From contig NC_037091.1 in the NCBI RefSeq assembly GCF_002994745.2, forward strand, positions 23,751,789 to 23,815,788: a DNA stretch of 64,000 bases, written 5' to 3'. This document shows, piece by piece, positions 34,441-43,702 of this stretch. This DNA comes from Rosa chinensis (lineage: Eukaryota > Streptophyta > Magnoliopsida > Rosales > Rosaceae). The position numbers were made by a program, and so were the translations under genes. Under the pieces are notes generated by a model, which saw only the letters and a list, made by a program, of their open reading frames with translations, had not been told where the DNA came from and made no database searches. Position 1 is the first letter of the stretch. Every line of letters starts with the position of its first letter.

Positions 34441-36881
34441 ATTGCCAAATCAGTTGACTAGAGAACCTGGAGTTCCTGAACTTAAATTCCTTTCCTCATT
34501 ATTCAATTCCACTTCGCTGCGAGAGTTGGTTCTGACTGAAAATCCTCTAAATGGCATCATACCCAATTCCTTTGGAAATGTTTCTTCCCTTCAGCACATT
34601 TCAGCAATTTCGTGCCAGATAAAGGGTCACATTCCCACAAAATTCATTCCTTGAAAAGTTTAATCTACCTTAAATTTGTGGACAACAATATAAGTGGAAA
34701 AATACCACCACAGATTGGAGGACTGGAGAGGTTACAAAGGTTGTATCTGAGCTTTAACAGAATTGAAGGATCCATTCCATATGGGATCTGTCATCTGCAG
34801 AACCTTGGAGAACTATCACTAGAGAATAACAAAATCTCTGGATTGATCCCAAATTGCATTGGAAACCTCAGCCGCACCCTTCAAATATTTCTCCTAAATT
34901 CCAACCAAATGACATCCTTGATACCAATGAATTTATGGAACTTGGAAAATCTCTTGGTGTTAAATTTGGCATCCAATTCTTTCAGTGGAGACATACCTAC
35001 CACTTTGACAAAGTCGATTTCCATTGAAGTGATTGATTTATCTTATAACCAAATTACTGGTAATATTTCAAGCATCATAGCAGCATCCCAAAGCCTAGCT
35101 TACCTTGATTTGTCAAAGAACTGGTTTATAGGATCCATTCCACCGAGCTGTGGTGATCTGAAAGGGTTATCTGGAGTCTGGACCTATCATACAATAACCT
35201 GTCTGGTGCAATACCAAAGTCTCTTGAAACTCTCAAATTTCTCGAGTATTTGAATCTCTCTTTCAATGATCTCTTTGGAGAGATTCCTTCTGGTGGACCA
35301 TTTGTAAACTTTAGTTCCCGATCATTTTTGGAGAATAAAGCACTTTGTGGGAGACCAAAGTATGGAGTTCCACCTTGTATGACTCAAAAATCAAAGACGA
35401 CACATCCTGTGCTCACATATGTTCTTCCTAGCATTGCATCGACAGTGATTCTGATAGCCCTCATTTATATGATCACATGGTATAGAAAAAGAAAGAGAGG
35501 CAAGAGTACAACAGTTGAACAGCTTACAACAGTGGAGCATAGTAGGATATCATATCAAGAACTCCGTCGCGCTACAAATGACTTTTGTGAAAGCAACTTT
35601 CTTGGAGGGGGAAGTTTTGGCTCGGTGTACAAGGGGATACTGTCTAATGGGACTACTATTGCTGTCAAAATTCTTAAGCTGGAAATGGAGGGTGCTGTAA
35701 AAAGTTTTGATGCAGAATGCAAGGTGTGGCGAACAATCCGTCATAGGAATCTTGTAAAGATTATAACTACATGTTCCAGCCCTGAGGTCACAGCTTTGGT
35801 GCTGCAGTACATGTCTAATGGCAGTCTTGAGAAGTGGTTATACTCTCACAACTACTGTCTCAGTATTCTGCAAAGAGTGAGCATGTTGATCGATATTGCA
35901 TCTGCTTTGGAATATCTCCATCATGGTCAAGCAGAAGCAGTGGTGCACTGTGATGTGAAGCCTGGGAATATCCTTCTTGATGAAGTCATGGTTGCACATG
36001 TTGCAGACTTCGGTCTTGCAAAAATTTTAGCAAAATACAAAGAGGAAACACAGACAAGAACCATCGGCACTCTGGGCTACGTAGCACCAGGTAACTCCAA
36101 GTATTTACTTTTGTTTATTGCTACATGATAAAACTAATTGCAGTTAGTTCATGGAGAATAACAACCATAGAAGTTTGTCTTATGTCCAAGTCTTAATCCA
36201 TGAATTGACAAACCCTAATTAGGTGCATTATTATGGCATTAAAGATAGATCAGATAAATTATCTGATCAGTGAAAGATAAGTATGGTTTCTTGCAGCTAA
36301 TTATCTTTTTTTTTTTTTTTGGCCCTGGCCCCGAGAATGTTTTATCAAACAGGATGTTAATAAGTCAAGTATTCATAGCGTTTCTTAAGGCTATCGACAC
36401 GTTTAACATAGAATTTAGAGTTCTATGGAAACATGTTGCAAATATTGCAGAGTACTTGATAGTTTATACTTGATACTTGGCAGTGAACTGAATACTAATA
36501 TTGCAATTGCTTTATAATTGATGCTTGTCAATAGAGTATGGTTCCGCAGGAAAAGTGTCCAAAAAGGGTGATGTCTATAGCTTTTGGATAATGCTGCTGG
36601 AAATAATGGCGAGAAAGAAACCCACTGATGAAATGTTTGCCGGAGAAGTTACTTTGAGGCAATATTGGATAAATGTCTCTATCCCTGATAATGTTCTGGA
36701 AGTGGTGGATGCTGGCTTATTGAGCATAGAAGAGGGAAGAGACATGAATGCCACAGAAAGTATCCTAGTGTCCATCCTCGAAATAGGCTTGACATGTTCG
36801 GAAGAAGTAGCAGAGGATAGAATGGACATTAAGGATGTGGTGCCCAAGCTCAAGAAAATAAAATTGGCACTACAACATTGA
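34441..36881 (+). pseudogene. LRR receptor-like kinase (class XII, non-RD), N-terminally truncated and frameshifted
   Basis: The family comprises plasma-membrane receptors such as EFR and Xa21-type immune kinases. Signal peptide and first LRRs are missing; homology begins abruptly beside an LTR. LRRs (L-x-x-L-x-L, N-x-I-x-G-x-IP pattern) run to about 35270, a transmembrane helix lies at about 35400-35480, then the kinase: GGGSFGSVYKG loop, AVKIL lysine, HCDVKPGNILLD catalytic loop (Cys instead of Arg, so non-RD) and DFGLA. Exon 1 ends at 36090 and exon 2 runs 36535-36881; the splice rebuilds APEYG. Frameshifts occur near 34640-34660 and 35170-35180. The DVYSFG motif reads DVYSFW. The gene is almost certainly dead. 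Confidence 0.88.
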
Positions 36882-37203
36882 GTCAGATCGAGGTGTACTT
36901 TAATATCCAGAGTTTAGCCTTGGTTTTTTTTTGTTTGCACAACTTTGTTATTTCTCAGTCTTTCCTATACATAAGTTGGTTGGTGTGTTCAATGTCAGTA
37001 ATTATTTCCATAGTCTGACTGCCTCAATAACAAAATTGAAATCATTCTCGAGGACCGGATAATCACTGTAACAAAAGTTAATCTATCCGCGTTCTTTTGT
37101 CTTTTGTCTCTGAGGCATTTCAGCAAGCACATTGTAGCCAAAATGGTTAATACACTGACCTGATTACATAGTTGGTAAAAACATCCATGCAGTTGGTCTT
37201 GAA
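36882..37203. other. 3' flank of the receptor-kinase pseudogene
   Basis: It is unique-looking AT-rich sequence up to the copia insertion point. No feature is recognised. Confidence 0.4.
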
Positions 37204-37208
37204 ATCTG

Positions 37209-37413
37209 TGTTAGTGTGAGTCATCGTTCCCTATTAGGAATAGACTACAAGGGAATATATTGTTGTAATTACTTACCTTGTATATGTTGTGTAGTACGGT
37301 TGTACACAATAGGTGTAGTACGTTGTAGTACGATTGTCATCTGTTTATATACACCACAGAATGGGTGTAATAATATATCAGAAAATTCATTCTCAATCTT
37401 GTTATATTTGACT
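37209..37413 (+). repeat. 5' LTR of the young copia element
   Basis: It is 205 bp, starts TGTTAGTGTGAG and ends ATATTTGACT. The only difference from the 3' LTR is ACCTTG against ATCTTG. The immediately following tRNA-Met primer site fixes its end. Confidence 0.95.
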
Positions 37414-38226
37414 TGGTATCAGAGCAAAGATCTGAAAGGACTTTGTCTCTTTGTTTTAATTTCAGTTTTTTCCAAATTTGAGGAGTTAGAATCCATTGTT
37501 AGGGTTTATTCACCTCTTAACGACGTTACTATCATCGTCGTTTGTCTGCTAGGCGTCCGTCAAAGAACGACCAGTGTCTTCTTCTTTGACTTCGGCGACA
37601 ACATCTCCAGATTGGGTTCGCATCAGATCCAGCAACAGACCCAACCACCTTGGTCATCAGACCCGATCATTCTGCATTAGACCCGATTATCTTCTCCATC
37701 ATAATCGTCGTGCTCCCAGACCCGCCGATTTCCAGATCATCGTCGGCCTTCCCATTGCTCAGAATCGTCACGTGCTCAGACCTGCAGGTTTCCAGGCCGG
37801 CTCCTTGTGATCGATCATCCTCGGCCAGCCGCCTTCAACCGACGTTGACCTCGTCAGGCCGACGTCGTCTGCTAATTTCCAGCTCGTCTCCATCTCTTCT
37901 TGCAACCAGTAGAAGCTCCAGTTCCCGTCCCATCTCGGTTCTTCACTCCGGCGTCGCCCAGATCATTCCGACGACGTTACCCAGTCCCCGGCCTGTTACC
38001 CAGTTCCCGGCGAAGTTGCAAGGCCCCAGATCGCTGGTTCTCTAGTCGCACCCACTGGCGCGTCCCATCTCGGTTCTTCACTCCGGCGTCGCCCAGATCA
38101 TTCCGACGACGTTACCCAGTCCCCGGCCTGTTACCCAGTTCCCGGCGAAGTTGCAAGGCCCCAAATCGCTGGTTCTCTAGTCGCACCCACTGCTTCTGAT
38201 TCAACCCACTGTTTCTGATTCAACCC
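37414..38226 (+). other. Leader of the young copia element in place of gag
   Basis: Downstream of the primer site lie about 800 bp, pyrimidine-rich and CCCG/GTCG-rich, with several overlapping short frames but no Gag domain. The tail is the 135-bp duplication and, at 38242-38266, a run of 25 A residues just before pol. Origin is unknown. Confidence 0.6.
37926..38192 (+). repeat. 135-bp direct duplication in the copia leader
   Basis: Two copies start CGTCCCATCTCGG at 37926 and 38061 and run to CGCACCCACTG. They differ at one site (CCCCAGATCG against CCCCAAATCG). The 135-bp length is a multiple of three. The duplication is about as recent as the element. Confidence 0.92.
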
Positions 38227-41200
38227 GTGCAACAGGTCTCCAAAAAAAAAAAAAAAAAAAAAAAAAGGTCACTTCAAGTTCTGTTACTATTATTGTTTGA
38301 ATTCTTCTATTCTTTTTATTCGATTATTCCGCTGCGTCTTATTATTGCAATGGGAGGTGATAACAGTAAAGGTCAGAGTTCCAAGGTCAATGATGTCCAG
38401 AAGGTTAAGATGTCTGTGCGAAGTTCAGATGGAGGTTCTTTTGGGGATTGTGGTAAGATTGGTATGGCTTTAAAAGTTTCTAACTTTGTTGGTTCGGATA
38501 CATGGATTATTGATTCTGGTGCTTCCGATCATATGACTTATGATAAATCGTATTTTACTAACTTATCTTCCCCACCAGTGTCCTATGTCACCAATGCCAA
38601 TGGTGAGGCTTTTCCTGTGTTAGGGTCCGGGTCAGTGCGTATTACTCCCACTTTAGAGCTTCATAATGTGTTATATGTACCTGATTTGTCTCATCACTTG
38701 ATATCTGTTCCACAGTTGAATACTGAGTCTAAATGCTCCGTAACCTTTTATCCTATGTATGTGATTTTTCAGGATCTTCTCACCAGGGAGGTGGTCGGTC
38801 GGGGGTATCTGAGGGGCAGGTTGTTTCATTTGGATCAGACATACGCGGGAGAGAAACCAAGAGCACAGTCCCGAGTCGCTTTGACTTCGAATTCTGATAA
38901 GATAAGTGAAATTTGGTTGTGGCATCGCCGTTTAGGGCATCCTTCTTTTAGTCTTATGAAAACAACCATGCCTACTCTGTTTATTGGTGTGAATGAGTCT
39001 GCTTTACGTTGTGAAACATGTGTTTTGGCCAAGAGTCATCGTGCTACTTATCCTCCTAGAGTGTCTAATAAAAGTGTTATTCCTTTTGAGTTGATTCATT
39101 CTGATGTTTGGGGACCTTCTAGAGAGCCCACTGTATCGGGTATGAGATATTTTGTGTTGTTTATTGATGATTGTACGAGATTGTCATGGGTTGCCCTTCT
39201 TAAAACCAAAGATGAAGTCTTTCCAGCTTTCCGAACTTTTCGTACTCTTGTTCAAACACAGTACCATAGCACCATTAAAGTCCTTCGTTCTGACAATGGA
39301 GGGGAATATGTTAATCATGTTTTCCAAGAGTTTTTTAACACCCATGGGATTGTTCACCAAACCACATGTCCACAAACACCTGAACAAAATGGAGTGTCTG
39401 AAAGGAAAAACCGTCATTTACTTGATATGGCTCGTGCCCTTCTCTTTAGTGCCCATATGCCTAAGTATCTTTGGGGTGATGCTGTATATGCTTCCTCCCA
39501 TCTTATCAATCGTCTTCCCTCTAGTATCCTTCAGGGAAAAATTCCATTTGAGGTTCTTGCATCTCATGTCTCCTTACCTTCATTTCATAATCTTCCAGCT
39601 CGTGTCTTTGGTTGTGTTGCTTTTGTCCATGTTCCTAAGAACCAGAGGTCTAAATTGGATGCCCGGGCACTTAAGTGTGTGTTTGTTGGCTACGGAGGGT
39701 ATCAGAAAGGGTACAAGTGCTTTCATCCACCTACCAGGAAGTACTATGTCACTATGGATGTTACTTTCTTTGAGGACATGAGTTATTTTACCTCTTCAGA
39801 TACAGCTCTTCAGGGGGAGAATTCATTTTTTGAAGAGCTGTATCATGGAGAGGGGGAGGAATCAGAAGCAGGAGAAGAAGCAGGTGGTATTTTGACTGAT
39901 CCAATTGAGACCATTAGCGCGCCGCCAGAAGTAGAAACTCCAAACATCCAAGCACAAGTTTCTATGGCTGAAAATGATGTTGAAGATACAACTCCAAACA
40001 TCCAAGCACCAGTCTCTATGGCCGGAAATGATATTGAAGACACAACTGTCACTCCTACCGTTGCTTCTACCCCTGACCCACAACTTCCTGGTACTGAAGA
40101 TCACTCATTTGAGGTATGTCCACCCACTAGTACTGGTAGTAATGAGTCTAATGTTGGGCAATATGTGTTACCAAATAGGACCACTCGGGGTCAATCAGCC
40201 AAAAGATATGAACCTACCCTTACTGCCAAATCAAAATACCCAGTAGCCAATTATATGTCCACTAGGAAGTTATCTAAGTCATATGAATCATTTGTGAATC
40301 AAATATCTGTTGTATCAGTACCTAACAAAGTGCAGGATGCATTGGGGGATCCAAAGTGGAGGAAGGCAATGGAGGAAGAGATGGAGGCGTTGCAGAAGAG
40401 CAATACTTGGCAACTTGTGCCTCCACCACAAGGCAAGAAGGCTGTAGGTTGTCGTTGGGTATTTACAGTGAAGCATAATGCAGATGGATCAGTGAATCGG
40501 TACAAAGCACGCCTTGTAGCAAAGGGGTTTACTCAGACGTATGGTATAGACTACGATGAAACGTTTGCTCCTGTTGCCAAGATGAACACTATTCGGGTTC
40601 TGCTCTCATTCGCTGCTAGTTTAAACTGGCCACTCCGACAGTTTGATGTCAAGAATGCATTTCTTCATGGAGAGTTAGCCGAGGAAGTATACATGAGCCT
40701 TCCACCTGGGTATGTAGTTGCTTCTCCTGGTGATTTTGTCTGCAGATTAAGAAAATCTCTGTATGGTCTCAAACAGTCACCTCGTGCTTGGTTTGGAAGA
40801 TTTTCACAGTTTATGCGGAAGGTTGGTTACAGGCAGAGCAACTCAGACCATACCTTGTTTCTCAAGCATCAACAAGGGAAGGTAACAGCTCTAATTATTT
40901 ATGTGGATGATATGGTAATCACTGGTAATGATACTGTTGAGATGGATAGACTGCAGAGACAGCTAGCCTCTGAGTTTGAGATGAAGGACTTGGGTGAACT
41001 TAAGTACTTCTTAGGAATTGAGGTAGCCAGGGGGAGAGAAGGAATCTATCTGTGCCAGAGGAAGTATGTTCTTGACTTGCTGACAGAGACAGGTTTGTTG
41101 GATTGCAGACCTATTGACACTCCTATTGAGCAGAACCATTGTTTAGCTGAGTATCCAGATCAGGTACCTACTGATCGAGCTCGCTATCAGAGGTTAGTTG

Positions 41201-41859
41201 GGCGCTTGATTTATTTGGCTCATACTAGACCAGACGTTGCATATGCAGTGAGTGTGGTGAGTCAGTTCATGCATAATTTGAGTGAGAGTCACATGGATGC
41301 GGTTATGCGGATTCTGAAGTACTTGAAGTCAGCTCCAGGAAGGGGAGTACTGTTTTCTAAACACAACAACATTCTTGAGGTTTGTGGCTTCACAGATGCA
41401 GATTGGGCTGGAAATATCACAGATAGGAGATCGACATCAGGTTACTTTACCTTTGTGGGAGGTAATCTGGTTACATGGAAGAGTAAGAAACAGAAAGTTG
41501 TGGCACGTTCTAGTGCTGAGGCCGAGTATAGAGGTATGGCTCACGGAGTGTGTGAATTGTTGTGGCTGAGAAATCTGTTACTTGATCTGGGTTTCAAACT
41601 CAAAAATTCCATGCAGTTGTATTGTGATAACAAGGCAGCTATTGACATATCACAGAATCCAGTACAGCATGATCGTACTAAACATGTGGAGGTTGATCGT
41701 CACTTTATAAAGGAGAAGCTAGATGCCAAAATTATTAGCTTTCCTTTTGTTCCAACTGAAGAGCAACTTGCAGATGTACTTACCAAAGGAGTTTCCAGGA
41801 AGGCGTTTTATGACTCACTTAGCAAGTTGGGCATGGTTGATGTATATGCGCCAACTTGA
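38227..41859 (+). CDS. Copia Pol polyprotein, intact, lacking Gag
   Basis: The open frame has 1210 codons. The likelier start is the ATG at 38350 (MGGDNSKG, residue 42), because the first 41 codons read through an A25 tract and a hydrophobic run. Domains in order: aspartic protease (DSGAS, about residue 96), GAG-pre-integrase (LWHRRLGHPS, about 237), integrase core (Asp in HSDVWG at about 293; DNGGEY; ERKNRH), RT (YVDDM at about 892), RNase H (DADWAG, SSAEAEY, YCDNKAA). Copia polyproteins usually have about 1300-1450 residues including a Gag and CCHC knuckle, both missing here. Mobility would need Gag in trans. Confidence 0.93.
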   Translation: MQQVSKKKKKKKKRSLQVLLLLLFEFFYSFYSIIPLRLIIAMGGDNSKGQSSKVNDVQKVKMSVRSSDGGSFGDCGKIGMALKVSNFVGSDTWIIDSGASDHMTYDKSYFTNLSSPPVSYVTNANGEAFPVLGSGSVRITPTLELHNVLYVPDLSHHLISVPQLNTESKCSVTFYPMYVIFQDLLTREVVGRGYLRGRLFHLDQTYAGEKPRAQSRVALTSNSDKISEIWLWHRRLGHPSFSLMKTTMPTLFIGVNESALRCETCVLAKSHRATYPPRVSNKSVIPFELIHSDVWGPSREPTVSGMRYFVLFIDDCTRLSWVALLKTKDEVFPAFRTFRTLVQTQYHSTIKVLRSDNGGEYVNHVFQEFFNTHGIVHQTTCPQTPEQNGVSERKNRHLLDMARALLFSAHMPKYLWGDAVYASSHLINRLPSSILQGKIPFEVLASHVSLPSFHNLPARVFGCVAFVHVPKNQRSKLDARALKCVFVGYGGYQKGYKCFHPPTRKYYVTMDVTFFEDMSYFTSSDTALQGENSFFEELYHGEGEESEAGEEAGGILTDPIETISAPPEVETPNIQAQVSMAENDVEDTTPNIQAPVSMAGNDIEDTTVTPTVASTPDPQLPGTEDHSFEVCPPTSTGSNESNVGQYVLPNRTTRGQSAKRYEPTLTAKSKYPVANYMSTRKLSKSYESFVNQISVVSVPNKVQDALGDPKWRKAMEEEMEALQKSNTWQLVPPPQGKKAVGCRWVFTVKHNADGSVNRYKARLVAKGFTQTYGIDYDETFAPVAKMNTIRVLLSFAASLNWPLRQFDVKNAFLHGELAEEVYMSLPPGYVVASPGDFVCRLRKSLYGLKQSPRAWFGRFSQFMRKVGYRQSNSDHTLFLKHQQGKVTALIIYVDDMVITGNDTVEMDRLQRQLASEFEMKDLGELKYFLGIEVARGREGIYLCQRKYVLDLLTETGLLDCRPIDTPIEQNHCLAEYPDQVPTDRARYQRLVGRLIYLAHTRPDVAYAVSVVSQFMHNLSESHMDAVMRILKYLKSAPGRGVLFSKHNNILEVCGFTDADWAGNITDRRSTSGYFTFVGGNLVTWKSKKQKVVARSSAEAEYRGMAHGVCELLWLRNLLLDLGFKLKNSMQLYCDNKAAIDISQNPVQHDRTKHVEVDRHFIKEKLDAKIISFPFVPTEEQLADVLTKGVSRKAFYDSLSKLGMVDVYAPT

Positions 41860-41866
41860 GGGGGAG

Positions 41867-42071
41867 TGTTAGTGTGAGTCATCGTTCCCTATTAGGAATA
41901 GACTACAAGGGAATATATTGTTGTAATTACTTATCTTGTATATGTTGTGTAGTACGGTTGTACACAATAGGTGTAGTACGTTGTAGTACGATTGTCATCT
42001 GTTTATATACACCACAGAATGGGTGTAATAATATATCAGAAAATTCATTCTCAATCTTGTTATATTTGACT
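41867..42071 (+). repeat. 3' LTR of the young copia element
   Basis: It is 205 bp, starts 8 bp after the pol stop codon and is followed by ATCTG. Confidence 0.95.
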
Positions 42072-42076
42072 ATCTG

Positions 42077-42624
42077 CCCACCAGGGTTCAAGTTGAAAGC
42101 TTCTTGCAAACAACAAACATCAGAGCACTTAAGTGGGATACTCCATTGAGCTCATGTAAGCGGGGTTGGTGATCGGGCAGGCAATCATGGTTGCTTGGCT
42201 AGGGCGGCCACCGGATTGATTGGGAAGTGATGCCGACCTCGATGGAAAGCTCTGTTTTCGCTGGTTCGGGTTGTAGGGATGGAGGGTGGGCCTTTGGGCT
42301 TCAACCCACTTCTCTTTCTTTCTCTAGCTTGGGCTGAGTCTTTTGAGGGTTTGTCATAAGCTAGTCCTATACTGTAAAGGTTTTAGGCGTCAAGCGTTGT
42401 CAAGTAAGTTGTTTCAACATTTTTTTATTTTTCCAGCATTTTTGTTTTTGGATTTTAGTCTTGCAATAATTGAGCAGTGGATATAATTTGAGAGATCTTC
42501 GGATGCTTCTCGCTTAACCTTGTACGGTCGTATAATCTTTTGATCACAGGAATGAATCCTTCCTTTGCCCTAAAAAAAAAAATTGATGAAATAATAGGGG
42601 GTACCATTGGAGATGCTCTTAGGT
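42077..42624 (+). other. Possible LINE 3' tail
   Basis: The stretch ends CTTTGCCC then an A-run (42571-42581), preceded by GTCGTATAATCTTTTGATCA, a wording I associate with 3' ends of plant L1 elements. No RT coding or target repeat is seen. The left part may be flank of the receptor-kinase locus. Confidence 0.3.
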
Positions 42625-42629
42625 GATAG

Positions 42630-43437
42630 TGTTTGGCTCCAAAACCAGTTGGCGTGCAAACTGTCTCTTTTGAGCGTGTGTGCGGGCGTGCCAGCACCGT
42701 GGGGTGCAGTCGTCGGGGGAGTCCCTTGACCTGACTTCTTCTTCAAGCGTTGTGGACGAGGAGAGCACCAACCTTTCCACAAGGTTCTTCTCTAGCCTTC
42801 TGAGAAAGGACTTCTTGCCTTACGGATAAGGACTTTGGTTGTGATCTCTTCGCGTCACCGAATCGATACTCAACGTTGAAGGCTGAGCAGAGCAATCACT
42901 GGGAAGTTTGGAGAAAGCACGGGTTTTGCTAAAGCGTGACTTTAGCTTCGCTGGGTTGCGAGGGCGTTACCCTTGCTTCGCTGGTTGTATCGGTGGTAGT
43001 AGCACTGGCAGTCGGCTCGCGAGGAGACTAGGACTGGAAGCACAGTCGCCGGGTTGATCTGGTGATGCTGACAATCGGCTCTTGGAGAGACTAGGATTGG
43101 TGCGCGGTCACCGGGATTCAACAAGATTGAAGGTTTGCTCCGGGGAGAGGCTTTGTAATCGCTGGGATTGATTGAATTGAGAGCCGTTTTCTGTCCTTGA
43201 ACCCTAGTATTTATACTTAGGGCTTCGACTGTTCCTTGCTATAGAAGGATTATTGATTGAAGTTTCCTATTCAATCTCTGCTACTTGACTCCCATAAGGT
43301 TTCGTTTTCCTTATGGATTACGGAATGGGCGAAGCTGTAACCCAAACCCAAGCAGGCTTATTTTTAGGCCGCAGGTATCGGCCCGCTGTGCTAAATCCAC
43401 TAAAGGATCTTGCCAAAATTACTTTTGGGCTCAAACA
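42630..43437 (-). repeat. 3' LTR of Tat element E1
   Basis: It is 808 bp. On the plus strand it runs TGTTTGGCTCC to GGGCTCAAACA, so the ends TGTTTG/CAAACA are inverted. A purine tract (GGCCTGGGGGGCAA on the minus strand) abuts it at 43438-43451. Its partner LTR is not in the window. Confidence 0.7.
43209..43215 (-). promoter_or_regulatory. TATA box in the E1 LTR
   Basis: TATAAAT on the minus strand, within AGTATAAATACT, suits an LTR promoter driving minus-strand gag-pol. Confidence 0.5.
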
Positions 43438-43595
43438 TTGCCCCCCAGGCCCCGAAAGCATGCCCACGAAGATGTAACTGCTTGAAGGGGACTAAAACGA
43501 CACGCCGATCGATTAAAGCGATATCATTAATGAGGATGCGTCCTTTCGCTTGCAAAAACGCCTTTCTGTCGTTTCGTTTCCCTCACAAAATTTCT

Positions 43596-43602
43596 TATTT
43601 AA
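43596..43602 (+). promoter_or_regulatory. TATA-like box of the E1 antisense gene
   Basis: TATTTAA lies 107 bp upstream of the plus-strand ATG at 43703, between the LTR and the gene. Only the motif and spacing support it. Confidence 0.35.
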
Positions 43603-43702
43603 ACTCGCAGCCACTTCAAACCTATCACATCAGAAACTCTTTTAAGTTCCTAAAACCCAGAAATCCTCTTACTGCCAAAACCTTCTTCACCGAAACCCAG
43701 AA

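Larger units (their letters stand above)
37209..42071 (+). mobile_element. Young Ty1/copia element, TG..CT ends, no gag
   Basis: LTRs 37209-37413 and 41867-42071 are each 205 bp and differ at one position by eye. The target duplication ATCTG lies at 37204-37208 and 42072-42076. The element ends in CT rather than CA, a known non-canonical type. The primer site TGGTATCAGAGC follows the 5' LTR directly (37414-37425) and the purine tract TTGAGGGGGAG precedes the 3' LTR. One 1210-codon pol frame is open, but no Gag domain or zinc knuckle is present. It inserted 3' of the receptor-kinase pseudogene. Confidence 0.95.

Noticed and set aside
38227..41859. Large single-exon host gene
   Set aside because: It is bounded by LTRs with a target duplication and has protease, integrase, RT and RNase H: a copia Pol.
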